A stretch of 64,000 nucleotides of DNA from Methylopila sp. Yamaguchi (GCF_002897035.1 NZ_BAUX01000017.1:1-64000), one strand, 5' to 3'. Counted from the stretch's first letter, positions 8,017 through 18,048 are shown. Notes: a model not told the origin generated them from the letters alone. Numbers and translations: made by a program.

Positions 8017-9891
8017 ATGGCCAGCAACGGCAAGGGCGGAAACGGGCACGGCAGCATCGACGGCCATGCCGAAACTGGCGACGACGTCCATCTGCTGAAG
8101 CCCGGCCAGAAGCGCAAGCTCCGCTCGCAGCTGTGGTTCGACAATCCCGAAAACCCTGGCATGACAGCGCTTTACCTTGAGCGCTACCTCAACTTCGGGC
8201 TGACGCGCGAGGAGCTGCAATCCGGCAAGCCGATCATCGGCATCGCCCAGACCGGCTCGGATCTCAGCCCCTGCAACCGCCACCACATCGAACTCGCCAA
8301 GCGCACCCGGGAGGGCATCAACGCTGCCGGCGGCGTCGCCTTCGAGTTTCCGGTGCACCCGATCCAGGAGACGGGAAAGCGCCCCACAGCGGCTCTCGAC
8401 CGCAACCTCGCCTACCTCGGTCTGGTCGAGACGCTCTACGGCTATTTCCTCGACGGCGTGGTGCTGACCACCGGCTGCGACAAGACCACGCCGGCCTGCA
8501 TCATGGCGGCGGCGACAGTGAACATCCCCGCGATCGTGCTCTCGGGCGGACCCATGCTCAACGGCTGGTTCAACGGCGAGCGCACCGGCTCGGGCACCAT
8601 CGTCTGGCACGCCCGCCAGCTGATGGCGGAGGGCAAGCTCGACTACGACGGCTTCATCGAGCTCGTCGCCTCCTCGGCGCCCTCGGTCGGCCACTGCAAC
8701 ACGATGGGCACCGCCTCGACCATGAACGCGTTGGCCGAGTCGCTTGGCATGACGCTGCCGGGCTGCGCCGCCATCCCCGCGCCCTATCGCGAGCGCGGGC
8801 AGATCGCCTACGAGACCGGCAAGCGCATCGTCGACATGGTGTGGGAGGACCTGAAGCCCTCCGACATCCTCACCCGCGAGGCGTTCGAGAACACGATCGT
8901 GGTGAACTCCGCGATCGGCGGCTCCACCAACGCCCCGATCCACGTCAACGCCATCGCGCGCCACATCGGCGTCGAGCTCGACGTGCAGGACTGGGAGACC
9001 TACGGCCACAAGGTGCCGCTGCTGGTGAACTGCCAGCCCGCCGGCAAATACCTCGGTGAGGAGTTCCACCGCGCCGGCGGCGTGCCGGCGGTGGTCGCGG
9101 CCCTGATGGAGCAGGGGCTGATCCACGAGGGCGCGTTGACGGTCAACGGCCGGTCGATCGGCGACAACTGCCGCGGCAAGCTCACCCTCGACGCCGACGT
9201 GATCATGCCGTTCGACGCGCCCCTGAAGCGCGAAGCCGGCTTCCTGGTGCTGCGAGGCAACCTTTTCGACAACGCGATCATGAAGACGTCGGTGATCTCG
9301 GACGAGTTCCGCGAGCGCTACCTGTCGAACCCTGAGAGCCCTAACGCCTTCGAGGGCCGGGCGATCGTGTTCGAGGGGCCCGAGGATTACCACCACCGCA
9401 TCGAGGACCCGTCGCTCGAGATCGACGAGCACTGCATGCTGTTCATCCGCGGCACGGGGCCGATCGGCTATCCCGGCGGGGCTGAGGTGGTGAACATGCA
9501 GCCGCCGGCCGAGCTCATCAAACGGGGAGTCCACGCGCTGCCCTGCATCGGCGACGGCCGCCAGTCCGGCACCTCCGGGTCGCCCTCGATCCTGAACGCC
9601 TCGCCGGAAGCCGCGGCCGGCGGCGGGCTGTCGATCCTGCAGACCGGCGACCGAGTGCGGATCGACCTCGAAAAGGGGGAGGCGAACATCCTCCTGCCCG
9701 CCGAGGAGCTGAACCGCCGACGCGCGGAGCTCGCAGCCAAGGGCGGCTTTCCGATCCCGCGGCACCAGACGCCGTGGCAGGAGATCCAGCGCAGCATGGT
9801 CGACCAGTTCGACAATGGCATGGTGCTGAAGCCGGCGGTGAAGTACCAACGCGTCGCCCAGTCCATGGGCGTGCCGCGCGACAACCACTGA
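8017..9891 (+). CDS. IlvD/Edd family dehydratase (sugar-acid, pentonate/hexonate type)
   Basis: A 624-residue Fe-S dehydratase of the IlvD/Edd family. The three cluster-binding segments are visible: [24 protein letters not shown] and [14 protein letters not shown]. Its length and the C-terminal region ([20 protein letters not shown]) follow the sugar-acid dehydratases such as xylonate, arabonate and galactonate dehydratase rather than dihydroxy-acid dehydratase. By family it removes water from an aldonic acid to give a 2-keto-3-deoxy acid in the cytoplasm. The SDR and DenD-like genes downstream support a sugar-acid pathway. The ATG at 8017 is preceded by GAGGGAG; an earlier in-frame ATG adds only a basic tail. 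The exact substrate is open. Confidence 0.85.
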   Translation: MASNGKGGNGHGSIDGHAETGDDVHLLKPGQKRKLRSQLWFDNPENPGMTALYLERYLNFGLTREELQSGKPIIGIAQTGSDLSPCNRHHIELAKRTREGINAAGGVAFEFPVHPIQETGKRPTAALDRNLAYLGLVETLYGYFLDGVVLTTGCDKTTPACIMAAATVNIPAIVLSGGPMLNGWFNGERTGSGTIVWHARQLMAEGKLDYDGFIELVASSAPSVGHCNTMGTASTMNALAESLGMTLPGCAAIPAPYRERGQIAYETGKRIVDMVWEDLKPSDILTREAFENTIVVNSAIGGSTNAPIHVNAIARHIGVELDVQDWETYGHKVPLLVNCQPAGKYLGEEFHRAGGVPAVVAALMEQGLIHEGALTVNGRSIGDNCRGKLTLDADVIMPFDAPLKREAGFLVLRGNLFDNAIMKTSVISDEFRERYLSNPESPNAFEGRAIVFEGPEDYHHRIEDPSLEIDEHCMLFIRGTGPIGYPGGAEVVNMQPPAELIKRGVHALPCIGDGRQSGTSGSPSILNASPEAAAGGGLSILQTGDRVRIDLEKGEANILLPAEELNRRRAELAAKGGFPIPRHQTPWQEIQRSMVDQFDNGMVLKPAVKYQRVAQSMGVPRDNH

Positions 9892-9939
9892 AGCGTGTGG
9901 GGGCGCGGACAACGCCCTCTTCGCGCCAAGGTCGCCGTC

Positions 9940-10641
9940 ATGCCGTCAGCCGAACAGCCCGTCGGGCCCGCCGTTTCCTATGCGGAGCCGGCGACGCGTC
10001 CGGCGGCGACCACGCTCGAGGGACGATTCGTCCGCCTCACCCCGCCGAACCCGGGCGAGGACGCAGCCGATCTGTTCCCAGTGGTCTCCGGCCCTGAGAA
10101 CGCGGCGCTCTGGACCTACCTGTTCAACGGCCCCTTCGCCTCGGAGGAGGCGCTTTCCGCGGAATTCGCCAAGACCGCCGGCCTCGTCGACCCCGTCTTT
10201 TTCGCCATCCGGGACGCGGCGACGGGCAGGGCGCTCGGCCGCGCCTCCTACATGCGGATCGAGCCGAACCACCGCGTGATCGAGGTCGGCTCGATCCTGT
10301 TCTCGCCGCTCCTGCAGCGCACGCCCGCGGCCACGGAAGCCATGTACCTCATGGCCCGGCACGTCTTCGAGGATCTCGGCTACCGGCGCTACGAATGGAA
10401 ATGCGACGCGCTGAACGCGCCCTCGCGCGCGGCCGCTGTCCGTTTCGGGTTCCGCTTCGAGGGTGTTTTCCGCAAGCACATGATCGTCAAGAGCCGGAGC
10501 CGCGACACCGCTTGGTTCGCGATGACCGACGATGAGTGGCCGCGCGTGAAGGCGGCTTTCGAACGCTGGCTGGAGCCGGCCAATTTCGATGCGGAGGGTC
10601 GGCAGACGCGCCGGCTCGAAGAGATCCGCGCGAAGCTTTGA
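9940..10641 (+). CDS. GNAT-family N-acetyltransferase (RimJ/RimL-like)
   Basis: A 233-residue acetyltransferase of the Acetyltransf_3 (RimJ/RimL) type. The start (TLEGRFVRLTPP) and the central strands IEVGSILFSPLLQRTPAATE, where the acetyl-CoA pyrophosphate loop lies, are typical, as is the late YRRYEWKCDALNAPSRAAA then RFGFRFEGVFR. By family it moves an acetyl group from acetyl-CoA to an amine on a protein or small molecule. It lies between the dehydratase and the SDR gene with short gaps, so it is probably in the same transcript. The acceptor is unknown. Confidence 0.82.
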   Translation: MPSAEQPVGPAVSYAEPATRPAATTLEGRFVRLTPPNPGEDAADLFPVVSGPENAALWTYLFNGPFASEEALSAEFAKTAGLVDPVFFAIRDAATGRALGRASYMRIEPNHRVIEVGSILFSPLLQRTPAATEAMYLMARHVFEDLGYRRYEWKCDALNAPSRAAAVRFGFRFEGVFRKHMIVKSRSRDTAWFAMTDDEWPRVKAAFERWLEPANFDAEGRQTRRLEEIRAKL

Positions 10642-10654
10642 GAGGGAGGCGACG

Positions 10655-11401
10655 GTGGCCGACAGGCTGAAGGGCAAACGCGCGCTGGTGACGGCGGCGG
10701 GGCAGGGCATCGGACGCGCCATCGCCGAGGCGTTCCTCGCCGAAGGCGCGGAGGTGGTGGCGACCGATCTCGACGCCGCCAAGCTTGCGGATCTCGCAGG
10801 CGTCGCGACCTCCGCGCTCGACGTGCGCGACGGCGCGGCCGTGGAGGCGCTGGTCGCCGCGCATGGCCCCTTCGACGTGCTGGCGAACGCGGCGGGCGTG
10901 GTTCACGCCGGCTCGATCCTCGACTGCTCAGACGCCGACTGGGATCTCGCCTTCGACGTCAACGTGCGCTCGATGCATCGGACGATCCGCGCCGTGCTGC
11001 CCGGCATGCTGGAGCGCGGGCGGGGTTCGATCGTGAACGTGGCTTCGGTCGCTGGCGTGGCGAAGGCGGTGCCGAACCGTTACGTCTACAACGCCAGCAA
11101 AGCCGCGGTGGTCGGCCTCACCAAAGGGGTCGCCGCCGACTTCGTGCGCTCCGGCGTGCGCGCCAACGCGATCTGCCCGGGGACGGTCCAGTCGCCATCG
11201 CTCGAGCAGCGCATGACCGAACAGGCGGCGGCGTCAGGCAAGCCGCTGGCCGAGGTGCGGCAGGCCTTCGTGGACCGTCAGCCCATGGGCCGGCTTGGCG
11301 AGGGCCGCGAAGTCGCCGCGCTCGCGGTCTATCTCGCCAGCGACGAGTCCAGCTTCGTCACCGGCCATCTCCATTTCGTCGACGGCGGGTTCGCCATCTA
11401 G
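10655..11401 (+). CDS. Short-chain dehydrogenase/reductase (SDR)
   Basis: A 248-residue classical SDR: TAAGQGIGRAI is the NAD(P)-binding TGxxxGxG variant, ATDLDAA the Asp that favours NAD, NAAG the NNAG variant, and the catalytic set is Ser in VNVASVAG with YVYNASK (YxxxK). GTG start with GGGAGG about 6 bases upstream. The sequence is close in style to the DHRS6/2-keto-3-deoxy-L-fuconate dehydrogenase group, and the IlvD/Edd dehydratase two genes upstream would supply a 2-keto-3-deoxy acid. That link is an inference; the enzyme could oxidise another sugar acid. Confidence 0.88.
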   Translation: MADRLKGKRALVTAAGQGIGRAIAEAFLAEGAEVVATDLDAAKLADLAGVATSALDVRDGAAVEALVAAHGPFDVLANAAGVVHAGSILDCSDADWDLAFDVNVRSMHRTIRAVLPGMLERGRGSIVNVASVAGVAKAVPNRYVYNASKAAVVGLTKGVAADFVRSGVRANAICPGTVQSPSLEQRMTEQAAASGKPLAEVRQAFVDRQPMGRLGEGREVAALAVYLASDESSFVTGHLHFVDGGFAI

Positions 11402-11431
11402 GCGGCCCGCGCAAGAGTCAGGAAAGACACG

Positions 11432-12409
11432 ATGCATATCCTCGTCATCGGCGCGGCCGGCATGGTCGGCCGCAAGCTCACCGAAAAGCTCGTCGCCAAC
11501 GGCGCTCTGGCCGGCCGGACCATCGAGCGGCTCGACCTGGTCGACGTGATCGCGCCCAAGGCCCCCGAGGGAGCGGCTTTCCCCGTCAACGTTTCGGCGG
11601 CCGATCTTTCCGAGCCGACGACGGGGGCGCTCCTCGTCGCGGACAAGCCCGACGTGATCTTCCATCTTGCGGCGATCGTCTCTGGCGAGGCCGAGGCCGA
11701 CTTCGACAAGGGGTGGCGCATCAACATGGACGGCACCCGCTACCTGCTGGAGGCCATCCGCCACGCCAACTACGTCCCCCGCCTGGTTTTCACCTCGTCG
11801 ATCGCCGTGTTCGGCGCGCCGTTCCCCGACTACATCCCGGACGATTTCCACCTGACCCCGCTGACGTCCTACGGCGCGCAGAAGGCCTGCTGCGAGCTCA
11901 TGCTCGCGGACTACACCCGCAAGGGCTTCGTGGACGGGATCGGGCTGCGCTTCCCCACCATCGTCGTGCGGCCGGGCGCGCCCAACAAGGCGGCCTCGGG
12001 CTTCTTCTCTGGCATCATCCGTGAGCCGTTGTCGGGCATCGAGGCGGTGCTGCCGGTGGGCGACGACGTGCGCCACTGGCTTGCGAGCCCCCGCGCCGCG
12101 GTGCAGTTCCTGATCCACGCCGCGGAGATCGACGGCGCGGCGGTCGGCCCGCGTCGCAACATCACGCTGCCGGGCGTCGAAGTCACGGTCGGCCAGATGA
12201 TCGAGGGGCTGAAGGCCGTCGCCGGCGACGCGGTCGCCTCGCGCATCAAGCGCGAGCCCGACCCGACCGTGTTGAAGATCGTCTCCGGCTGGCCGGAAGC
12301 TTTCGAGGCGAAGCGCGCCGCCGTGCTTGGCTTCAAGGCCGACGACAGCTTCGAGGCGATCGTCCGGGCCCACATCGAGGACGAACTCGGGGGATCCTTC
12401 GTAGCGTAA
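11432..12409 (+). CDS. denD: D-erythronate dehydrogenase-like NAD-dependent epimerase/dehydratase
   Basis: A 325-residue extended SDR. MHILVIGAAGMVGRKL is the Rossmann GxxGxxG, VFTSSIAVFG the catalytic Ser/Thr strand, and LTSYGAQK the YxxxK. The length and the RFPTIVVRPGAPNKAAS segment match the DenD family, which oxidises D-erythronate to 2-oxo-tetronate (a four-carbon acid sugar pathway). Pathway partners (DenC-type kinase, OtnI) are not in view, so the substrate may be a related tetronate or other acid sugar. It lies 30 bases after the SDR gene and probably ends the dehydratase operon. Confidence 0.8.
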   Translation: MHILVIGAAGMVGRKLTEKLVANGALAGRTIERLDLVDVIAPKAPEGAAFPVNVSAADLSEPTTGALLVADKPDVIFHLAAIVSGEAEADFDKGWRINMDGTRYLLEAIRHANYVPRLVFTSSIAVFGAPFPDYIPDDFHLTPLTSYGAQKACCELMLADYTRKGFVDGIGLRFPTIVVRPGAPNKAASGFFSGIIREPLSGIEAVLPVGDDVRHWLASPRAAVQFLIHAAEIDGAAVGPRRNITLPGVEVTVGQMIEGLKAVAGDAVASRIKREPDPTVLKIVSGWPEAFEAKRAAVLGFKADDSFEAIVRAHIEDELGGSFVA

Positions 12410-12837
12410 GCCGCTCCGGCCAGGGGGGCGCGGGTTTCGACTCCGCGAAAGCGCGACCGCGCTCCCCAGCGGCAATCTTGCGCTTGGCGACGCTTTCGGA
12501 TCCGCCACGCAGATCTGGAAGCGCGCCGGCGGCGGTAAGCCAGACGCAAACGACGTTTCGTAGGCGGAGAAACTCGGTCTCCCCGACAGATCCGGTCGAG
12601 GGTCGCTCGCTACCAATTTCGATTGACAAAAGCAGCGTGCAGAGCTTCCCTCCCTAAATTGGCCGTTGTTTGGATATCCTTCCGGCTGATGAATATCCCC
12701 CGAATTGTTGCGTGAATTGTTGAGATGCGGAGTCGACATGATTGTTCATGGTCGGCTCTGTGCGTCGGTGTGCTTCTAACTGCGCCTCGCCTCGACATCA
12801 GGTCTTAAACCAACAACAGTTCTTCTGGGGAAACGTC
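12410..12837. other. Intergenic region without a recognised gene
   Basis: The 428 bases are less GC-rich than their surroundings, especially 12600-12740. Short frames exist on both strands but none has a convincing start, composition or family. The last 30 bases hold the leader of the haem-binding-type gene, with a GGGG ribosome-binding site. I see no RNA gene here. Confidence 0.5.
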
Positions 12838-13560
12838 ATGAACTTTCAGAAGATCGGACGCACGTTCGCGTGCGCGATAGCTGTGGCTGGCTTCGCCGCC
12901 CTCGCAGGTGCAGGCGCGGCTCAAGCCGAAGACTGCCCGGTCACTCACGCGGCGCTGAAATCAGCGCTCCTTCAGGCCGATGAAGTCGACACCACCGGCC
13001 TGAACAACCATTACTGGGCCGTCGTCGTGAACCGCAGCGGAACGGTGTGCGCCGTCGCCTATTCGGGCCCGACCGTCAGCTCCCAATGGCTGCTCAGCCG
13101 TCAGATCGCGGCCGCCAAAGCCTTCACGGCGAACGGCCTCAGCCTCGACGGGGCGCCGATCTCGACGGCGATGCTCTACCCCTGGGTGCAGGGGAGCCCG
13201 AGCGGCGGCAATCCCCTCTTCGGTCTGGCGGCGGGCAACCCGCTGGACGGGGACGCCGTCTACGACGGCGACTACGCCAAATTCGGCACGCCGGAGGACC
13301 CGCTGATCGGCAAGCGCGTCGGCGGCACGATTACCTTCGGCGGCGGCCTCGGTCTCTACAGCGGCAACACGGCGGTCGGCGGTCTCGGCCTGTCGGGAGA
13401 CACGGCCTGCGCCGATCATTCAACGGCGTTTCGCACGCGGAACAGGCTGGCGAGGACGCCGACCAACGTCGCCGACAAGCTGATCTTCGACAACACGAAC
13501 GGGCATCCGCATTGCCCGAACGACAGGGGCACGGCGGGCGTAACCGTCCCGGCGTCCTGA
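12838..13560 (+). CDS. Secreted GlcG/HbpS-like (DUF336) haem-binding-type protein
   Basis: A 240-residue protein with a Sec signal peptide (residues 1-28, ending GAAQA before EDCPV). The mature part follows the GlcG/HbpS (DUF336) fold: ALKSALLQADEV at the start, VVVNRSGTVCAVAYSG, SRQIAAAKAFTANGL, and a Gly-rich segment (GGTITFGGGLGLYSG) with GLGLSGDTACADHSTAFR near the end. Relatives bind haem or are annotated as uncharacterised periplasmic proteins. The start at 12838 has GGGG upstream; the longer in-frame start adds a non-signal segment. A GC-rich hairpin (13627-13651, no T-run) follows. The function in this organism is unknown. Confidence 0.8.
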   Translation: MNFQKIGRTFACAIAVAGFAALAGAGAAQAEDCPVTHAALKSALLQADEVDTTGLNNHYWAVVVNRSGTVCAVAYSGPTVSSQWLLSRQIAAAKAFTANGLSLDGAPISTAMLYPWVQGSPSGGNPLFGLAAGNPLDGDAVYDGDYAKFGTPEDPLIGKRVGGTITFGGGLGLYSGNTAVGGLGLSGDTACADHSTAFRTRNRLARTPTNVADKLIFDNTNGHPHCPNDRGTAGVTVPAS

Positions 13561-13673
13561 AGCCGCCAGCGAACGTTTCGTGCTGCGGGTGGTTATTCCT
13601 TCCCGCCGCACGACGGCCCCTGTGAAGCGCGCCGCTCGACGTGCGGCGCGCCGGGTCCGCGACCATCGGCGGG

Positions 13674-13702
13674 TTGGCCGCTGCGGCATGTCCAGCTAGC
13701 AT
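13674..13702 (+). promoter_or_regulatory. Sigma-70-type promoter of bluB
   Basis: TTGGCC at 13674-13679, a 17-base spacer, TAGCAT at 13697-13702. The predicted start near 13709 coincides with the beginning of the cobalamin riboswitch. Confidence 0.55.
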
Positions 13703-13707
13703 CCGCC

Positions 13708-13866
13708 TCGTTCGGTGCCCGCGCGAGTGGGAGAATCGGAAACGCGGTGCGAACCCGCGGCGTGCCCGACGCTGTGAGGGGGACCGGGACGGCATGACGC
13801 CACTGGCCGACAGGGCCGGGAAGGCGCCGCTCCCGGGACGATCCCGAGCCAGAAGACCGGCCGGAC
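13708..13866 (+). promoter_or_regulatory. Cobalamin (adenosylcobalamin-type) riboswitch
   Basis: The leader carries the recognisable blocks of the B12 riboswitch in order: TTCGGTGCCC, GGGAGAATCGGAA, GCGGTGCGAACCCGC, the CTGTGAGGGGGACC stretch, the B12-box-like GCCACTGG near 13799, GGGAAGGCGCC, and GAGCCAGAAGACCGGCC at the 3' end. It stands 65 bases before bluB, whose product makes the lower ligand of B12. High B12 would be expected to lower bluB expression. Confidence 0.93.
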
Positions 13867-13915
13867 GCCAGAGCCATGACCGCGCGGACGGCGGGAGGGG
13901 CGTTGCATTCGCTGA

Positions 13916-14662
<747 letters not shown>

Positions 14663-14674
14663 GGGCGCCGCCTG

Positions 14675-15175
14675 TTACGGTTTCGCCTGCGTCTTGGCGC
14701 AGTCGGCGACGCCTTCGAGCGCCTCGCTCGCTCCCTTGGACGCGAAGGACGTGGCCACGCCCTCGACTGCGACGGACGCCGTTTTGGCGGTCCGAAGCGC
14801 GCCCAGGAGCTTGGCCAGGGCGCGGGGATCGGCGCCTGGGCCAAGCGTCAGTTCGCTCTCCGCCGCAGTCATTGGGAAGGCGAGCGTCAGCCCTTCGGCG
14901 ACGAACTGCGCCTCGACGTTCCGGCGCGACGCGGCCCGTCCCTTGATCGCGGCCAGCACCACGCGCGCCGAGGCGCCCTTTTGGACGTGGGGTCCGCCGC
15001 CCTCGCCGCAGGAGAACGAGAGCACGTCGCCGCTCTTGGTGGAGACCGCCGCCCAGTGCGCGCCCATCTGGTAGCCGGAGCTCCAGACGTCGGGCGCGTC
15101 CTGCGCCTTCGCGGCGATCGGGCCGAAGGCGAGCACGGCGAGGATGGCCGCGGACGAGAGGCGGGCTGAGGTCAT
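14675..15175 (-). CDS. Secreted protein of unknown function
   Basis: A 166-residue protein with a Sec signal peptide (MTSARLSSAAILAVLAFGPI, cleavage after AKA near residue 24). The mature protein has two Cys (SFSCGEGGG and VADCAKT) that may pair, and an alternating hydrophobic pattern typical of a small beta domain. An AGGAG lies about 9 bases before the ATG. I recognise no family. It is convergent with bluB and downstream of the UPF0114 gene on the same strand, about 100 bases away. Confidence 0.68.
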   Translation of the reverse strand: MTSARLSSAAILAVLAFGPIAAKAQDAPDVWSSGYQMGAHWAAVSTKSGDVLSFSCGEGGGPHVQKGASARVVLAAIKGRAASRRNVEAQFVAEGLTLAFPMTAAESELTLGPGADPRALAKLLGALRTAKTASVAVEGVATSFASKGASEALEGVADCAKTQAKP

Positions 15176-15278
15176 GGCTCCGGGTCTCCTGCGGCGCGGG
15201 TGAACCGCAGGAGTGATCGCCTGATCGCCTGGGCGGGATCAACCCGGCGCCGCGGCGCGCGGGGCGCCTGCGCGCCGC

Positions 15279-15821
15279 TCAATGCTCCTGCTGGGTCATT
15301 TTGTCGACGAAGACGATGCCGATGGCCGAGAGGATGAAGATCGAATGGATGATGGTCTGCCACATCACGCCTTCGGAGGTCAGCCCGCCCGGCACGCCGA
15401 TCTTGCCGGCCTCGATGAAGGTGCGCAGCAGATGGATCGAAGAAATGCCAATGATCGCCATGGCGAGCTTCACCTTCAGCACGCCGGCGTTGACGTGGCT
15501 GAGCCATTCCGGCTGGTCCGGGTGGCCGGCCAGGCCGAGGCGCGACACGAAGGTCTCGTAGCCGCCGACGATCACCATCACGAGCAGGTTCGAGATCATC
15601 ACGACGTCGATCAGACCGAGCACGGTCAGCATGATCTGCTGCTCGGTGAAGGAGGTGGCGTGGCTCACGAGGTGCCACAGCTCCTTCAGGAACTGGAACA
15701 CGTAGACGCACTGGGCGAGGATAAGGCCGAGATAGAGCGGCAGCTGGAGCCAGCGCGAGCTGAAGATGACGAGCGGCAGAGGACGCAGGCGGCCTGCGGA
15801 CAGAGGCTTTTCAGCGGACAA
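15279..15821 (-). CDS. UPF0114 (YqhA-type) membrane protein
   Basis: A 180-residue inner-membrane protein of the UPF0114/YqhA (TIGR00645) family. FSSRWLQLPLYLGLILAQCV opens the first span; further spans cover about residues 60-85 (VLGLIDVVMISNLLVMVIVG), 110-130 and 145-170. The conserved GGYETFVSRL loop follows span two and the protein ends IVFVDKMTQQEH. The function of the family is not known. The start is uncertain: I use the TTG at 15821 because it gives the family's usual length, but the ribosome-binding site is poor. Confidence 0.85.
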   Translation of the reverse strand: MSAEKPLSAGRLRPLPLVIFSSRWLQLPLYLGLILAQCVYVFQFLKELWHLVSHATSFTEQQIMLTVLGLIDVVMISNLLVMVIVGGYETFVSRLGLAGHPDQPEWLSHVNAGVLKVKLAMAIIGISSIHLLRTFIEAGKIGVPGGLTSEGVMWQTIIHSIFILSAIGIVFVDKMTQQEH

Positions 15822-16054
15822 GGTCGGGTTCCGGAGTTGATGACGATCGGCGATGCGCCGACCGCCTCGGATAGCACGCCGCGTCGCGGCGCCGGATGAC
15901 CGCTCGAAGACGTGAAGCGCGGCGGTTCGCCGCCGTAGCGACCGCGGCCGCGCAATCTCGCCAAGTCGCTCGCCTTTTCGTGATCCCCATGCCCTTGAAC
16001 CTGCGCCGGGTGATGGCCCCACCGTGCGGCGTGAAGGAATTGGGGAGGACGAAT

Positions 16055-16693
16055 ATGATCAGCCAAAGCCGCCGGACGCTGCTCGCCGCGATGGGCGCGG
16101 CCCCGCTGAGCCTGGCTCTGGGCGCGGCGCCGCTGCGGGCGCAGACCGTCGGGGAGGCCGCGCTCGCCAATCCGGGACCGCTGCCGGAACAAGCGTTCGG
16201 ACCGGCCGACGCGAAGGTGAAGGTGATCGAATACGCGTCGATCACCTGCCATCACTGCCTGAACTTCCACCTCACCACTTGGCCGCAGATCAAGGCCAAG
16301 TACGTCGATCCCGGCAAGATCCGCTTCGTCATGCGGGAGTTCCCGACGAACGCGCTCGCGGCCGGCGGCTTCATGCTGGCGCGCTGCGCCCCGCAGGATC
16401 GCTGGTACTCGACGATCGACCTGCTCTACCGCAGCTCCGAAACCTGGGCCCATGCGCCCGATCCGGTCGCGGAGCTCAAGCGGGTCATGAGGCAGGTCGG
16501 CATGACCAACGAGGCTTTCGAGGCCTGCCTCTCCAACCAGAAGCTGCTCGACGACGTCAACACGGTGGCGCGCGGCGGCGCCGCAGCGGGCGTGACGGGC
16601 ACGCCGACCTTCTTCTTCAGCGGTGGGCGAAAGGAGCAGGGCGCGCTGACCCTCGAGCGCTTCAGCGCGATCGTCGACCCGATGCTGTCCTGA
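16055..16693 (+). CDS. DsbA-family thiol-disulfide protein, exported
   Basis: A 212-residue protein with a Tat-like signal (SRRTLLAAMG then a hydrophobic stretch to about residue 30, APLRAQ). The mature part is a thioredoxin-fold DsbA-like domain with the active site ITCHHCLNFH (CHHC) and the cis-Pro loop TGTPTFFFSGG. By family it oxidises or isomerises disulfides in periplasmic proteins; a DsbC/G or ScsC-like role is possible. GGGGAGGA precedes the ATG at 16055. It is divergent from the UPF0114 gene and convergent with dcd. Confidence 0.87.
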   Translation: MISQSRRTLLAAMGAAPLSLALGAAPLRAQTVGEAALANPGPLPEQAFGPADAKVKVIEYASITCHHCLNFHLTTWPQIKAKYVDPGKIRFVMREFPTNALAAGGFMLARCAPQDRWYSTIDLLYRSSETWAHAPDPVAELKRVMRQVGMTNEAFEACLSNQKLLDDVNTVARGGAAAGVTGTPTFFFSGGRKEQGALTLERFSAIVDPMLS

Positions 16694-16719
16694 CGCCTGG
16701 CGCGTCGGCGTCTCCCCAC

Positions 16720-17820
16720 TCAGGGCGCGCGGAAGTGCTTCGACAGCTTCAGGCCCTGGCCCTGGTAGTTCGACGTCGCGAGTTCGCCGTAGAGCGTGCG
16801 GGGTCGCTCCAGCATGCGCTCGTAGACGAGGCGGCCGACGTTCTGACCGTGCTCGAGGATGAACGGCACCTCGTGGCTCCGCACCTCCAGCACGGCGCGC
16901 GCGCCGGCGCCGCGGCCCTCGACGTGGCCGAAGCCGGGGTCGAAGAAGCCGGCGTAGTGCACGCGGAACTCGCCGACGAGCGGATCGAACGGCGTCATCT
17001 CCGCGGCATGGTCCGGCGGCACTTGCACCGCCTCGCGCGAGGCCAGGATGTAGAATTGGCCTGGATCGAGCACGAGGCCGGACCGCCCGGCGCGGATCGG
17101 CTCCCAGAACTCCAAGACGTCCTGCATGGCGCGGGCGTCGACGTCGATGACGCCGGTGTGGCGCTTGCCGCGCCAGCCGATGATTGCGTCGTCCGCGCCG
17201 AGCAGGTCGACGGTGACCGCGACCCCGCCGCGCACGTCGGGGGCGTCGGTGTCGATCAGCCGGCTCGTCGCCTGCAGCGCAGCCAGCGCGGCGTCGTCGA
17301 GCCGGGCCTCGCCCTGGCGGAGCCGAAGCTGCGACAGGCGCGAGCCGGTCCTCACCAACACGGGGAATGTGCGCGGGCTGATCTCCGCGAAAAGAGGTCC
17401 GCGATAGCCGGCGGGCACGACGTCGAAGGCGCGCGCCCCGTCGGCGATCACGCGCGTGAAGACGTCGAGGCGGCCAGTCGAACTCTTCGGGTTCGTCGCC
17501 CCGGCGACGTCCGCGGGCAGCGCGAGGCTCTCCATCAGCGGGGCGATGTAGACGCAGCCGGTCTCGAGCACGGCGCCCTGGCGGAGGTCGATGGTGTGAA
17601 GCCGGAACTCGTCGAGCCGCTCGGCCACCGTGCGGCCGGCGCCGGGGAGGAAGCTCGCGCGCACCCGGTGAACGACGGGCCCGAGCCGGAGGTCAAGGCT
17701 CGCGGGCTGGATCTGGTCGTCCGCGGCCCGCGCGTCCAGAACGAGACCGCCATCGGCGATCAGTCGCTCGATCGCCTGGCTCGGCAGAATTCCCCCGCGG
17801 CGCTCATCCCTCAATTCCAC
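16720..17820 (-). CDS. dcd: 2'-deoxycytidine 5'-triphosphate deaminase, long double-domain form
   Basis: A 366-residue protein, about twice the length of E. coli Dcd. This long form occurs in alphaproteobacteria. The N-terminal half has GILPSQAIERLI, QIQPASLDLRLG and TNPKSSTGRLDVFTRV, and the C-terminal half repeats the fold (DPGQFYILAS, GEFRVHYAGFFDPGFG). It deaminates dCTP to dUTP for dTTP synthesis in the cytoplasm. The start is taken at the GTG at 17820, with AAGGG about 9 bases upstream. It is divergent from metZ. Confidence 0.9.
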   Translation of the reverse strand: MELRDERRGGILPSQAIERLIADGGLVLDARAADDQIQPASLDLRLGPVVHRVRASFLPGAGRTVAERLDEFRLHTIDLRQGAVLETGCVYIAPLMESLALPADVAGATNPKSSTGRLDVFTRVIADGARAFDVVPAGYRGPLFAEISPRTFPVLVRTGSRLSQLRLRQGEARLDDAALAALQATSRLIDTDAPDVRGGVAVTVDLLGADDAIIGWRGKRHTGVIDVDARAMQDVLEFWEPIRAGRSGLVLDPGQFYILASREAVQVPPDHAAEMTPFDPLVGEFRVHYAGFFDPGFGHVEGRGAGARAVLEVRSHEVPFILEHGQNVGRLVYERMLERPRTLYGELATSNYQGQGLKLSKHFRAP

Positions 17821-17879
17821 GTCGCGGACCCTTCGCTGTCTCGCCGGCGGCCGGCATATCTGACCCGTTTACGCGAACG

Positions 17880-17908
17880 TTGACGCTGGCGCACCTCCGC
17901 AGTACGAC
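17880..17908 (+). promoter_or_regulatory. Sigma-70-type promoter of metZ
   Basis: TTGACG at 17880-17885, 17-base spacer, TACGAC at 17903-17908. The predicted start, near 17915, lies just before the SAM-II riboswitch. Confidence 0.55.
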
Positions 17909-17920
17909 CGACGCCGATCT

Positions 17921-17981
17921 CCGTGGCTCCTTGGGCCGGCCGGCTTGCCGCCACGTTAAAACAACCCGCTAAAAGGCCGGA
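17921..17981 (+). promoter_or_regulatory. SAM-II riboswitch
   Basis: CGTGG at 17922-17926 pairs with CCACG at 17951-17955; the loop holds CCGGCC, which can pair with GGCCGG at 17976-17981 to form the pseudoknot. The conserved TTAAA (17956-17960) and GCTAAAA (17969-17975) segments of the alphaproteobacterial metA/SAM-II motif are present. It lies about 70 bases before metZ; SAM binding would be expected to block ribosome access. Confidence 0.88.
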
Positions 17982-18048
17982 TTGCGCGCTCGAGTCCCGT
18001 GCGGGGCGTCACGTCGCGACCCGGCCGTTCGCTGAAGGTCGCACCGCC

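Noticed and set aside
8017-9891. Dihydroxy-acid dehydratase (IlvD) of branched-chain amino acid synthesis
   Set aside because: The protein is longer than IlvD and has the C-terminal pattern of sugar-acid dehydratases; the neighbours are sugar-acid enzymes.
7882-9912. 676-residue open frame on the minus strand across the dehydratase gene
   Set aside because: It is the mirror of a clear IlvD/Edd protein in high-GC DNA, with a His/Arg/Val/Asp-rich shadow composition and no family.
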